The notes: generated from the sequence alone by a model not told the origin. A stretch of 64,000 bases of DNA from Anniella stebbinsi (GCA_029215795.1 JARDYH010000002.1:200058310-200122309); one strand, 5' to 3'. Shown: positions 23,041-33,538, counted from the stretch's first letter. Numbers and translations are program-made.

Positions 23041-23755
23041 GTCTTTTCCAACTGGAAAGGAAGGGAAGAGAGTTTACAGTATCATGTCCAATGCGTTTTC
23101 CTTAACCAGGTGCCCCTGCTAACCACATTATGGTTGACTTCACTAACCCTGTTATGCAGCAGTGTTAGGGGCACTAATTTTGGTTTAAGGTGTCTTGTGC
23201 GATGCACCTGTGGTTACGGGGCCAAAATCATAGAGCTAGCAGTATAGAGTGGCCCTAATCGCCCGGGCTGCTCTAGCCTTCAGGGTTGCTGGCTGCTCCT
23301 GATTGCTGCAGTGCTAGTACCTCAAAATGGCAGCCACATATATTAGAATGGATGACCCCCCCAAAATATTGGTAAGAGCGGGACAGCGCCACCGCACCTT
23401 CCATGTAAATAAATCTGCTGGCATAACTCCTGCTGCTGAAAGGGTGGAGGATCAATAATCCTGAATGGTGAATGAAACTAAAATGGCAGGCGCAACTGCT
23501 GGCTCTATTGGTGCAAGGACTGCTGGGATATGGGGCAGAGCATTTGGAGGACTCAGGCGCTCATCTAACAGGTTTGTGGTTAGCGTGTGGTTAAGGAAAC
23601 CAGGAACCAGACAGGTTTAGCAGTGCCATGTGTGACTGTTCCACTTGTGGTTAGTGCTAACCACAGAGAAGCATGGTTAAGCTAACCACAGAAGCCTCAG
23701 TGTCATCTGAATGGGCCCTATGAATGGTTCACACAAAATGGTAAGTCATGGTTCA
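23041..23755. other. DNA with degraded MITE sequence
   Basis: The CCTTAACCAGG motif near 23100 and GGTTAAGGAAACCAGG near 23590 are inverted and may be ends of a degraded element. From about 23640 there are GGTTAG/CTAACC blocks of another MITE that continues after 24094 and is split by the next entry. No gene is seen. Confidence 0.4.
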
Positions 23756-24094
23756 CACGACATTGTCTAGGCTGACCATATGAAAAGGAGGACAGGGCTC
23801 ATGTAACTTTAACAGTTGTAGAGAAAAGGGAATTTCAGACAGTGTTATTTGTATGCAATTAGTTCCTGGTGAAATTCCCTCTTCATCACAACAGTTAAGT
23901 TGCAGGCACTATACTAGAGTGACCATATACAAAAGAAGGCAGGGCCCCTGCAACTTTAACTGTTGTGATGAAGAGGGAATTTCACCAGGAACTAATTGCA
24001 TACAAATGACACTGGCTGAAATTCCCTTTTCTCTACAACTGTTAAAGTTACATGAGCCCTGTCCTCCTTTTCATATGGTCAGCCTACACGACAT
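23756..24094. mobile_element. Family F fold-back MITE inserted in another MITE
   Basis: The element 23768-24086 has TAGGCTGACCATATG ends. CACGACAT occurs at 23756-23763 and 24087-24094, but on the left four bases (TGTC) separate it from the terminus, so the duplication is off-register. Flanking CTAAGCCATA / TATGGCTTAG sequences belong to the host MITE. Confidence 0.85.
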
Positions 24095-24551
24095 GCTAAG
24101 CCATAACTTTAGCTCAAAATGATTAACCACTATGGCTTAGCGTATTGTCTGAACGATCCTTGGGCTTCTTTAAACGAGTAATTTATAACACACTTGTGAC
24201 TGGCCACTCGCAGAAGTTTGCGGGTCATTTTGACATTGTGGCCTTCCTGCGCTTCTCCCACTCCTTCGCTCCATTATTCTGCTTAAAAATAAACCTTGGA
24301 AAACCCAGTTGTTCTGAAATATATTGGGATTTCCTGCCGTGTGTAATTGAAGTTGCACTAGGGGGTGCTGTCCCATTGAACTATATGAGCTCAGAAGTTT
24401 TAATTTACAGACCACATGGTTGCTGTCCTCATCCTAGGTCATTTCAAATGTGGAAGAAAAGCAGGAAGCAAAGCGATGGTAAGCAAATGTGATTTTCCTT
24501 TAATCTAAAGGGCTTCTTTAATCTAAAGGGCTTTGTCTCCTTTCCTATGGA
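24095..24551. other. Unassigned DNA
   Basis: Right part of the host MITE to about 24165. The 115-codon frame at 24145-24492 has no recognisable motif, and opposite-strand frames overlap it. Confidence 0.4.
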
Positions 24552-24672
24552 TTTCCCAATCTGTGACCTCCAAATATTTTGGACTTCAGCTTCCATCAGC
24601 CTCATCCACCATGGCCAATGGACAGGAATGCTGGGAGTTGTAGTCCAAAACATCTGGAGGGCACAAAGCTGG
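24552..24672. mobile_element. hAT-like MITE family W
   Basis: Inverted arms: CTCCAAATATTTTGGACT on the left and AGTCCAAAACATCTGGAG on the right, around CATCCACCATGGCCAATG. The same family is at 29440-29577 and 32768-32897. Confidence 0.75.
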
Positions 24673-25654
24673 AGAATCCCTCTGTTCAGTTTAGCAACAA
24701 AATTTCTTCGTGTAAATCTATCACATGCACAGTTACAGTTTTTACTGCTGGTTTCATTCAATGCATCAATGGATAGGGACAGATTTCCCTCGATTTATAT
24801 GTTCACAGCTGTACAGTATTACATAACTTCAAAATATAAAGAGCGCCTGCTTGTATTATAACCCATCATAACTGTATTTTGTATGCAATGATTATTACAG
24901 CCGGAGAAGTGTAGCCAGCATTGTTACCGGGATTTGTTTTTCTTTTATTCACATCTTTGTTCTTAACACACAGAGAAAAATATTGAGCAGCAGCAAGCTG
25001 TAATAAAGAGACCAAAAATGGCAAAACCACGGTACTGAAGGAAGCCTACGTGAAAACTCTGGTTGTATCTTCCTGGTTACAGAAAACAAACAAAACTGTC
25101 AAAAGTGTTTGCCAATGAAGGCCTGCCAAATAAAATATTGCTTTATGAAGTCAGGAAAAAACTAATTTTAAAGGTTATTGTAGGTTATTTGTGGTCATCT
25201 CTTGTCCACATAAAACATGATGTCATCTTGAAAAAAAACCCTTCATTATAAACCTTTATCTGAGATGCTATCTCAACAACTGCCTAAATCCCTAAAATTC
25301 TCTTTTTATGAAATATTTACCACATTTACCCCCCTTACTTAACAAAATGAATGGAAAAGCAGAATCCAAATATATCTCAATATCTGAGTACCTTGGAGCT
25401 CATTATTTGAAATAGGAGAGGGTGGAAACAGTCCGTTCTTGTTACTATTTTAAAACATAACTTTAACCACTGTGGTTACACAGAACCTGATTTAACTTGT
25501 GAGGTTCATTGTCATAGACTGTTGCAAAGGTTAGATGGCCAAGGGTGAAAAGTATCTAATGGAGATAAAGTTATCACTTCCTTATTTGATGCCCTCTGCT
25601 GGGTAATAAAAACTCATGAGATGGTGATTTCTGTCATAATCAGAATAATGCTTG
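24673..25654. other. Repeat-poor DNA
   Basis: No repeat or gene is recognised. 24860-25250 has the AT-rich, repeat-free texture of possible conserved non-coding sequence. Confidence 0.35.
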
Positions 25655-26035
25655 ATGGGAGCTCACCCTGCCTATATGGCTCTATACTTCTATCATTCGC
25701 ACTACATGAAGCCCACTGTGGCCTAATATCCCCGCAGGAACTGCCGCATTGTGCTGGGTGCCCATGTTGCCTGGCTTGTCATATCATACAAACCCAGGCA
25801 GTAGGGGTTGTTTGTGGATAACCTTCAAATAACCATAGCTTTTTTTAGAGTTATTTGAGGGTTGTCTAATCTTCAAACAACCTCTGCTGCCTGGGATCGT
25901 ATGACACGACAAGCCACGGGAAGCTGGATGCCATGCAAAAATGGCGCACACAGGCACCAATACAACACAATAGCCCTTGTGGCTAATTTAAGCCATAGTG
26001 GGCTCTTGTGACATGCAAACAGGCCTAATGTCAGA
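25655..26035. mobile_element. Palindromic MITE-like repeat
   Basis: Arms CACTACATGAAGCCCACTGT and (complement) CATGTCACAAGAGCCCACTA are inverted about 300 bases apart; AACCTTCAAATAAC and TTATTTGAGGGTTG pair near the centre. Ends and TSD are unclear. Confidence 0.5.
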
Positions 26036-26932
26036 GGGAGAACAACTCAGCTTCTCAACGTTGTGAATTCTATAAAACTAAGCCATGCCAGTGTCTTGGT
26101 TGTATTTTTGTTTCTCGACAGTTAAAAGCCCCACATACTTAGCCTTTCCTCATAGGGAGAGTACTCCAGCCCCACAATCATTTCCCAAGTGTTAGAAGTA
26201 AATAGGAGACATGTCATGTGGATAAACAATCAGCGAGATCTCCCATTGCTGTTTCACAAGGGACCCAAGCAATCTACTGCCCAGTACAAACTTTCACCCT
26301 GCATGCCCTTCTCATGTTCTTCTCTCTCTGCTGGGCACTTAAAGGGATGGGATGAGGACCACTGTGTAGGGATAGGCAAACACGTCAGTTTTGCTTCTTC
26401 CTGCATTAGCTTTCTAAACAGAAAAAAAAGCCTCACATTCTTTCTCACCCATTTATAAAGAAATTTGGGAAAGTTCTTATCAAAACCTAACCGAATGAAT
26501 TTCTCATCCCTCTGTACTGGCTAAATTCAATAGGCGCAGTTATTCCCAGCATCAAGAGGAGCATGTTGTACCCTCCTGTCATCAAACTGTTAAAGATGAC
26601 GATGTTGTCAGAAAACAGAGGTGGCAATCCTGATCTGCACCACAAACATGTTTTAACATACAGGGATTCAAAACCAGATTTTTGAGATCTCTGCACACAA
26701 AGTGATGGGCTGGATGAATGACTGTCAGCTCCCACATTCAGGTTTTAAAGAATATTTTAAAATCTCACATTCGTTCCATCTGTTAATGAAGAAATTTGTA
26801 ATAAGTTCTTATAAAAAAGCAAACCCAAATGAAATTCATAACGATCCCTACTCTTGTGGGACTAGGAAAAGGATAATGCAGATGGTAGCCTCTTTCATTG
26901 GTGTCCTACTATCAGATGGGCCTCGCTTGGTA
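26036..26932. other. Unassigned DNA
   Basis: No gene or repeat is recognised. Confidence 0.35.
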
Positions 26933-27115
26933 GACTAGGCCAGTGGTCTTCAACTGGTGGGTTGCAACCCAAAAGTGGGTTGTGAGATCAGTCCAGATGG
27001 GTCGTGGCAAAGCTGTTAGGCAATTTGTGAAATTGTGAGAGTGGGACCCATGTTGCAGGTTGAGAGTCCAAAGTGGGTCTTGGGAATGGAAGAGTTGAAG
27101 ACCACTGGTCTAGCC
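26933..27115. mobile_element. hAT (Charlie-like) MITE
   Basis: The 167-bp element 26941-27107 starts CAGTGGTCTTCAACTGG and ends GTTGAAGACCACTG. Flanks GACTAGGC (26933-26940) and GTCTAGCC (27108-27115) match at 6 of 8 bases, plausible for an aged hAT target duplication with a CTAG centre. Confidence 0.8.
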
Positions 27116-28344
27116 TCTGAAAATTATTGTAGAGTGTGGTCAGAAAGCAGGTCTGCTTCCAGACTTTCTCTCAGTCAGACATCCTCCTGGTGTAGTGGTA
27201 AATTTTGAAGTGCAGGGGCTCATCATGGCAGTCCTCTATAGCCATGCCCCGAAGAAAGTCCAACCATGCTGGCAGCTATTTTGATTCATATCAAGAAGCC
27301 AGTTCTAGCAGCTTTCACCTCTACCAGGGGCAGGTCAGTTATCAAGCCACTGGGTCTTAATTGCCCACTCAAGACAAAGTCACCACAAAATACTTTGCCT
27401 TGCAACAGGGATACTCACAACTATATATTGTTCCTGAGAAAATTCATGCCCTCTGCTCCCCCCCAGCTACTGTGAGAACTGCAGCTAAGCTCAGAGGGAA
27501 CAGGGAATTCTGACTGGGGTGGCATATAACATCAGTGCCCCTGATACACACAATCCCCACAAACCCTGACTCATTACACCAGTGATACTAGGAGACACAC
27601 AAAGTGTGTGTGCGTGTGTATGTCTGTATGTCTATATCTGTGTGTGTGTGTGTGTGTGTTGAAAGGTTTATAAATTCTATATCTATATATTTATCTCAAG
27701 TGGGAGAACCATAGTAACCCTGCATGTTTATCTCCAAGCTGGGCCAACTGTGACTCAACTGAGCTGCTTGTGTTGGCAGCTGACAAACCTCACACAACTA
27801 CATTCAGGAACTGCATTTAGCCTCTTAGCAGTTTCACCAACTTGGTGGCTCTTTGTCATCATGTAATCAAGCCATACTCCCACCATCCCTTTTATTCAGT
27901 TGTTTCCAATGAACCAGCCCTCAGCCAGTAACAAAGAAAAAAAAAAGCTTGTTGTGTGCCTTCAAATGCATGATCTTACACTTGGTGCTATTGAATTTCA
28001 ATCCATTTATATTGCTCCAATTCATGAGGTCATCCAAATTCATCCTGCATAATTTCCTGCTCCCTCTCTTCATTAACAATACCTCTTAGCTTATTGTTAT
28101 CTACAGATTTCATCAATGCACCTCTGTTTCCATCACTCAGCACATTAAACAAAAATTGAGTACAACAGATCCTGTCAAGACCCCTGCTTTTCTGCTTTGG
28201 GGTGAGTTTTTTTACAGATTCCACTAATAGCCTTCCCTCAATTGAAAAAAAATATTATTTGACCCAAACATGATATTTCAATCTCTTTAACTCAGTGTGG
28301 TTCTCAGATTGTAAATTAGATTTGCCTGGAGGCTGATGGCTCAC
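27116..28344. other. Unassigned DNA with a (TG)n run
   Basis: A TG-rich microsatellite lies at about 27605-27660. No gene is recognised. Confidence 0.4.
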
Positions 28345-28545
28345 ATCTCAGTGGGGCGGTGAATCCGCTCTGGGTTTCAGTTGCACCTTGGATAGCTTCT
28401 TTAGAGTTCCGACTAAAAGCCGGAGCGGATTCACTGGTCCACTGACATGTGGCTCCAGTGTCAGTGGGTCTGCAAATCTGCTCCGGGTTTCAGTCAGAAC
28501 TCTAAAGGAGATATTCAAGGTGTGACTGAAAGGTTTCCAGTGGAC
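28345..28545. mobile_element. Palindromic MITE, family S
   Basis: GTGAATCCGCTCTGGGTTTC and the inverted GAGCGGATTCACTGG, plus GTGGGTCTGCAAATCTGCTC and TCTAAAGGAGATATTCAAGG, give overlapping inverted and direct copies of one unit. A second copy is at 51150-51280. Confidence 0.65.
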
Positions 28546-29359
28546 ATTAGGTTCCAGGAAATGGCGAGATCCTTCAGCATGCAGAAACGAGCATTGTAGC
28601 TATCCAAGCAAAGCAAAGAGATCAAGAAACTTTTCAGAAGTATCATTAATATAGGTTCCGAGCAAACACCCATCTATATGGTTCATGGACAAACTTCATA
28701 TCAAAAGTGTGCTTAGCACTAGAGCTCCTCTTTCCCCCAGTAAAAGGAGCTCCACAAAGCCCCAATCTGCACTAGGAGCAAGGGACGATGGATCTAACCC
28801 TTTCCACCCCAAGCTCGTTTTTGGCTGGAAAGCATCTCCTTCCACCTGACTTCTATTTACCGCCAAGGTTGTTGTATACTGCATGTTAGCCATAGGAATA
28901 TATGCACCGTTGAGTTAGATCCAGACCTAGTCGCATTTAAAGTAAATTGAAATTAAGGGGACTTAAGTTAATCATGAGTAACTGAAGCCACATTGATTCA
29001 GTGGGTTTACTTTAAGTAGAACTAAGTCTCGATTCAATCCAAAGGGGTTCAGGGAAATGTATTCATTTCATTCTCAAAATATTTGCTATCAATTTTTAGC
29101 ATGGGCTCATAATCCATTTGCAAGTTATATATCTTTGCCCAGCAGTTTAAGGTAAGATTCTCACAAGATTCCAAGAAGCATTTAGAGATAGTATGGAATT
29201 CTCAAGAATTCATATGAATTAAAGGGAGAAAATCATGGGTTTTCACATAATAAGGGAAAAAGAAAGTAAATACCCTGTAAAGTAAACAGTTTACAGGACA
29301 TTTATTTTACAAGGCATTTTTCAAGAAGCCTGAACAACTTTCTCTTTCTCTTATGGACT
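28546..29359. other. Unassigned DNA with short interspersed remnant
   Basis: 28910-29045 has the GTTAGATCCAGACCTAGTC ... TTCAGTGGGTTTACTT style shared with 31756-31840, 35980-36045 and 55266-55345. No gene is seen. Confidence 0.4.
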
Positions 29360-29412
29360 AGGCTCAGAGAGCTTTGGCTATTGGGCAATATAGAAATGCA
29401 ATAAATAAATAG
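29360..29412 (+). mobile_element. L2-like LINE 3' terminus
   Basis: CTCAGAGAGCTTTGGCTATT then AATAAATAAATA, the family terminus with tail only. Confidence 0.65.
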
Positions 29413-29439
29413 GCAGGGAGAGGGTTAGATATCTTATAT

Positions 29440-29577
29440 GCCAGACTTTCCCAATATGGGCACCTGACAGTAGTTTTGGACTACATTTTCCATCATCCCT
29501 GACATTTGGGCATGTTTGCTGGGGCTGATGGGAGTTGGAGTCCAAAACACGTGGACACCAGTTTGACAAAGGCTGTT
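29440..29577. mobile_element. hAT-like MITE family W
   Basis: Left arm TAGTTTTGGACTACATTTTC and right arm GGAGTTGGAGTCCAAAACAC are inverted around CATTTGGGCATGTTTGCTGG. Confidence 0.75.
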
Positions 29578-29614
29578 GTATGATAACAGAACACAAATAG
29601 TCTCCTAAATAGGG

Positions 29615-30895
29615 GTGTGCATTAGGGGTGTGCATGGACCCCCCGGATCGGATCGGGACCCGGATTGGGACCTCCAATTTTGTCACGGATCGGATCAGAC
29701 AAAATCGGAGGCCCCCCGGACCGGATCGAGTCCGATCCCGATCCAAAAATCGGACATTTTTGGATCGGCCGCCATTTTTTTCCCCATAGACTTGCATTGC
29801 AATGCAAGTCTATGAGGAAAAAATGGCGGCGGGTGGGTGAGGGGGGGCCTAACTCCCTCCCCCCGGGGCCATCTGCTTCCATCCGTTGGCGCCCGCGGGC
29901 GCCAGCGGAAAGAAGCAGACGGCCCTGGGGGGGGGTAAGCCCCCTCCCCCCTGCCACTGCTTACCTTACAGGGACGTCCACTCCCATCCGGCGCCGGCTG
30001 CTACTGCCAGCGGGCTTTGCGGCCTGCTCCAGAGTGGCACACCGGGTGACAGCGCGCCACCCTGGAGCAGGCCGCGAAGCCTGCTGGCAGTAGCAGCCGG
30101 CACCGGACGGGAGCGGACGTCCCTGTAAGGTAAGCGCGCTGCTCCGCGCGCCCCCCTCCTCCCCTCCCCCGCCCCCTGCTTACCTTACAGGGACGTCCAC
30201 TCCCGTCTGGCGCCGGCTGCTACTGCCAGCGGGCTTTGCGGCCTGCTCCAGAGTGGTGCGCCGGGTGATGTCATCACCCAGCGCGCCACCCTGGAGCAGG
30301 CCGCGAAGCCTGCTGGCAGTAGTAGCCGGCGCCGGACGGGAGCGGACGTCCCTGTAAGGTAAGCGCACCACTCCGCACGCCCCTCTCCTCCCCTCTGCAC
30401 GCCCCCCTCCTCCCCTCCCCCCACCCCCTGCTTACCTTACAGGGACGTCCGGTCCTGGCCGGCACCGGCTGCTACTGCGAGCGGGCTTCGCAGCCTGCTC
30501 CAGAGTGGCGCATTGGGTGATGTCATCACCCGGCGCGCCACCCTTGAGCAGGCCGCAAAGCCCGCTCGCAGTAGCAGCCGCGCCGGACGGGAGTGGATGT
30601 CCCTGGAAGGTAAGTGCGCTGCGGACAGCCCCGCTAGGGAAGGCCCCCCCCCCGCTGTCCACTTTCATCGGCGGGCGCCCGCTGGCGCCCGCCAATGGAA
30701 GCGGCGGTGGGCGCCAGCGGGCGCCCGCCGATCCGCCAATCCATCCGAACCGGATCGGAACCTTTTCGGATCGGTTCGGATTGGATCGGCCGATCCAGCT
30801 GTGAGATCGGAAATCGGATAATTTATCCGATTTCCCTCTGGATCGGATTCGGATCGTGGATCGGATCCGATCCAGTGCACATCCCTAGTGTGCAT
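29615..30895. mobile_element. GC-rich hAT-type element B with 8-bp TSD
   Basis: The 1265-bp element 29623-30887 has ends TAGGGGTGTGCATGG and GTGCACATCCCTA. The exact 8-bp duplication GTGTGCAT (29615-29622, 30888-30895) was copied from the host element's own terminal repeat. Subterminal regions are dense in GGATCGG/CCGATCC; the centre is very GC- and CpG-rich and holds three palindromic modules. Long frames here reflect lack of AT-rich stop codons, not a gene. No transposase. Confidence 0.92.
29960..30616. repeat. Three tandem palindromic modules with splice-like edges
   Basis: Units at 29960-30134, 30179-30364 and 30431-30616. Each starts CTTACCTTACAGGGACGTCC (the third continues differently) and ends with its near complement, GACGTCCCTGTAAGGTAAG. 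Units 2 and 3 centre on the palindrome GGGTGATGTCATCACCC (30263-30279, 30515-30531); unit 1 has lost it. C-rich spacers precede units 2 and 3. On either strand each unit therefore has a pyrimidine tract plus AG on one side and GTAAG on the other, framing exon-sized bodies of about 153-167 bases. Confidence 0.85.
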
Positions 30896-31076
30896 GCCCA
30901 AAATTATCGTATCGTTATCGGAAATCACTTTAAAAGAAAATCTCGGATCGGATCATATCAGAGATAAATCGTATCATATTTCCAATAATTATCGGATATA
31001 CGATATTTACTTTGCAGCCCCATTGTGCCCTATAGAGCTGATTTTTTTTTTTTAAAAAAAAAATGCCTATAACTTT

Positions 31077-31077
<1 letters not shown>

Positions 31078-31109
<32 letters not shown>
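31078..31109. repeat. (GA)n microsatellite
   Basis: About 32 bases of GA dinucleotide. Confidence 0.95.
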
Positions 31110-31112
<3 letters not shown>

Positions 31113-31528
31113 ATGCTCTAAGTTTTGGAATATTTCTTTCAAGTTTGGTTCATTGCTTCACACTTCACAGCACTGAAATGTTTGTACCATTGGTATAGAT
31201 GTTTTTCAGATGAAATTCTTTTCTTAGCTTCTGCTATGCAAGTATTGTGTTTCAGAGAAGTTGCAGGAACTATAGGTATAAATTGAGAAGTTAGTGATAG
31301 AGGAAGTAATGCTCAGAAAGTGCAGGAATAGTGCTTTCCCTCACTACTAGGTGACTGTGTTTTGCTTAAGTATTTCCACATGTGAGCTAACAAATGGCTT
31401 TTATATTCACTCCCTACTATGTGAAACCTATAAATCCAAGGCATACAAAGTGCCTTAATTTCATTTTTTTAACCTATCATTTAAACTACAATTGTCAGCT
31501 CATCTTCAGTTTAGAATAAATAGATACT
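31110..31528. other. Unassigned DNA
   Basis: No gene or repeat is recognised. Confidence 0.35.
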
Positions 31529-31755
31529 GGCTCAATTCAGATGACACAATAAACAACTGGTGCAGGGAAAACAATCTTCAGTTGTTTTGACTATCGTGTT
31601 ATCCGAATGCTGCCTAAGTCAACTCAGTGCTGATCCTAATCCACACCACAGTTGATTATTTATTACCATGTTGTAGGGGGAGTACCCCCCTAGAAGAACA
31701 ACTGTAAAGTTGATTATTACCCCACCATTGACTATCATGGCGTTCGAATTGAGCC
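31529..31755. mobile_element. MITE with GGCTCAATTC termini
   Basis: Starts GGCTCAATTCAGATGACA and ends CATGGCGTTCGAATTGAGCC (GAATTGAGCC is the terminal complement). Inner arms GTTGATTATT and ACAACTG repeats are inverted. No clear TSD. Confidence 0.65.
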
Positions 31756-31840
31756 ATAGAGTTAGATCCAGACTTAGTCATACTTAGAGTTGAGTAGACC
31801 CATTGAAATCTATGGGACTTCGGTTAGTCATGATTTTTTA
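31756..31840. repeat. Short interspersed remnant (GTTAGATCCAGACTTAGTC type)
   Basis: GAGTTAGATCCAGACTTAGT, then GTAGACCCATTGAAATCTAT. The same phrase recurs at 28910, 35470-36045 and 55266. The class was not determined. Confidence 0.5.
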
Positions 31841-31965
31841 AAAAAACTTTTCTGCATGAATTCAGGGTTGAGATATATAGTGCTTATATCACAAAAGAAA
31901 AGGGAACCTTTTAAAAAAAAATCTGCTTGCAAACGTCATGCCACAATGCCCTCTTCTGATAATAG

Positions 31966-32140
31966 TGTGACCATCTGAAAAGGAGGACAGGGCTCCTGCA
32001 TCTTTCACAGATGCATAGAAAAGGGAATTTCAGCAGGTGCCACTGGTATGCATGCAGCACCTGGTGAAATTCACTCTTCATCACAACAGTTAAAGCTGCA
32101 GGAGCCCTGTCCTCTTTTGCATCTGGACACTCTAGTATAA
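31966..32140. mobile_element. Family F MITE, one arm
   Basis: GTGTGACCATCTGAAAAGGA to GCATCTGGACACTCTAGTAT: left arm and centre of the fold-back family, right arm missing. Confidence 0.75.
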
Positions 32141-32199
32141 CTCCTGCAGCTTTAACTATCCTTTAAATCCTATGGCTTTTTGCTATACAGTATGCTACA

Positions 32200-32440
32200 G
32201 TTGATGTTTGACTGGAATTGAAACATTTTACTTGTGTATACTGATGATTTTACATGGGAATGATATAAAGCAATCAGCCCCATTTGATACAATTTTCTTA
32301 TGCATACAAGCCAAGATGTTTGGCCACTGAAGAAGACTTTCTGGTTGAAACACATCTGGCCACTTGAAAGAGAGCACTATTTTAGCAATTCATTGGATGT
32401 AAAATTTGGAACCACAAGTGCTCCTGGGTAAAAAAAAACC
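32200..32440 (+). mobile_element. Probable Penelope-type terminal-repeat remnant
   Basis: No RT is present, but the segment carries a hammerhead-like core in the context seen in the 20-23 kb arms: ribozyme core, then TTTTAGCAATTCATTGG. It differs in sequence from those arms, so it would be another family. Boundaries are approximate. Confidence 0.45.
32321..32362 (+). ncRNA. Second hammerhead-like motif
   Basis: TGGCCA (32321-32326), CTGAAGA (32327-32333, consensus CUGANGA), a weak stem II, GAAAC (32347-32351), AC, ATC (32354-32356) and TGGCCA (32357-32362), which pairs perfectly with the first TGGCCA as a 6-bp stem I. Stem III is A-U plus a C/A mismatch. Core order and stem I complementarity support the call; weak stems II and III suggest decay. 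Confidence 0.55.
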
Positions 32441-32767
32441 CTGTTATTTTAATTTATGTGTTTTGTATTAAATTTTGTACATTACATTCTCCTTCACTTT
32501 GTTCTTATCATTCTATTATTAAAGACAGTACAGAGATACCCCCTCTGTATAATTGTATCTAAGATCTATAAGATCTGTAAGAAACCAAATGTCAGTTTCA
32601 GTGTCTGCCTCAAAGGCTTTGGGGTGTGTGGACAATAAATATAAAAAAGATATGTAGCTACATATATTTCTGTTTGCCTCTCAGATGAGACTAACAGCGT
32701 TTTTAACGTACTTTCTCGACGTACTGGAAACTGAAATGTGGTACAAACTAAAATTTGGATTACTATA

Positions 32768-32897
32768 AAGCAGGCTTGGCCAACCTGCTGGCCCCAGATG
32801 GTTTGGATTACAACTCCCATCAACCAAGCTTGGTGGGAATGATGGGTGTTGTAGTCCAAACCACCTGGAAGGCAATAGATTGGGGAAGGCTTCTGTA
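32768..32897. mobile_element. hAT-like MITE family W
   Basis: CTTGGCCAACCTGCTGGCCC, TTTGGATTACAACTCCCATC, and the inverted GTTGTAGTCCAAACCACCTG, ending TTGGGGAAGGCTTC. The 173-codon minus-strand frame at 32566-33087 crosses it and is spurious. Confidence 0.78.
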
Positions 32898-33239
32898 TAA
32901 TGCTTACAAATGGGATGCACTTCCTGTTGCCATTTGTAAATAATTGTGTGGGGCAGCCATCATAAGAAGTGTTTTCTAAGTACCTGTGATGTTCCAACCT
33001 GATACAGGTGGGAGAAAAATACAAAAGCCTAAGAAGCTTGTAATATGATGGAAAAGTTCCACCTTCCTGTGTGATCCCTCCAGCCATTTTTTAAAACAAC
33101 AACAACAACAACGATTCCTACACATTAACATCCTCGTTCATTGCTCACACGTGTTTGAGCAAAAAAGCTCAAAGACACTTTGGCATGTGTGAAAATATAC
33201 TACACGGCTGCTCTTGGTGGATGTTTGGGTAGGCTGACC
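32898..33239. other. Unassigned DNA
   Basis: No gene is seen; a short (AAC)n run lies near 33097-33111. Confidence 0.4.
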
Positions 33240-33538
33240 AGATAAAATCCAGGTCAGGGCTCATGTAACTTTAACAGTTGTAGAGAAAAGGGAATTTCAG
33301 CCAGGGTTATTTGTATGCAATTAGTTCCTGGAGAAATTCTCTCTTCATCACAACAGTTAAAGTTGCCTTCTTTTGTATATGGTCACTTTAGTATAGTGCC
33401 TGCACCTTTAACTGTTGTGATGAAGAGGGAATTTCACCAGGAACTAATTGCATACAAATGACACTGGCTGAAATTCCCTTTTCTCTACAACTGTTAAAGT
33501 TACATGAGCCCTGTCCTCCTTTTCATATGGTCAGCCTA
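33240..33538. mobile_element. Family F fold-back MITE
   Basis: TAGGCTGACCAGATAAAATC to TTTTCATATGGTCAGCCTA, 299 bp, with inverted halves. Flanking 8-mers do not match, so the TSD is lost or this is a recombinant of subfamilies: the left end is of the AGATAAAATCC type, the right of the CATATG type. Confidence 0.85.

Larger units (their letters stand above)
29610..31077. mobile_element. Host hAT-type element A, split and 3'-incomplete
   Basis: TAGGGGTGTGCAT at 29610-29622 is its terminal repeat, continuing after the insertion at 30888 as GTGTGCATGCCC, then ATTATCGTATCGTTATCG. This is the same family as 13551-14952 (ATTATCG blocks, GCCTATAACTT). The opposite terminus is not found before the (GA)n run. 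Confidence 0.8.

Noticed and set aside
29665..30128. Overlapping 80-142-codon frames and a CpG-island-like region
   Set aside because: Both come from the GC-rich hAT-type element B, defined by its own ends and 8-bp TSD; stop codons are rare there because of base composition.
32566..33087. 173-codon minus-strand frame
   Set aside because: It reads across a family W MITE and its flanks; the frame has no family signature.
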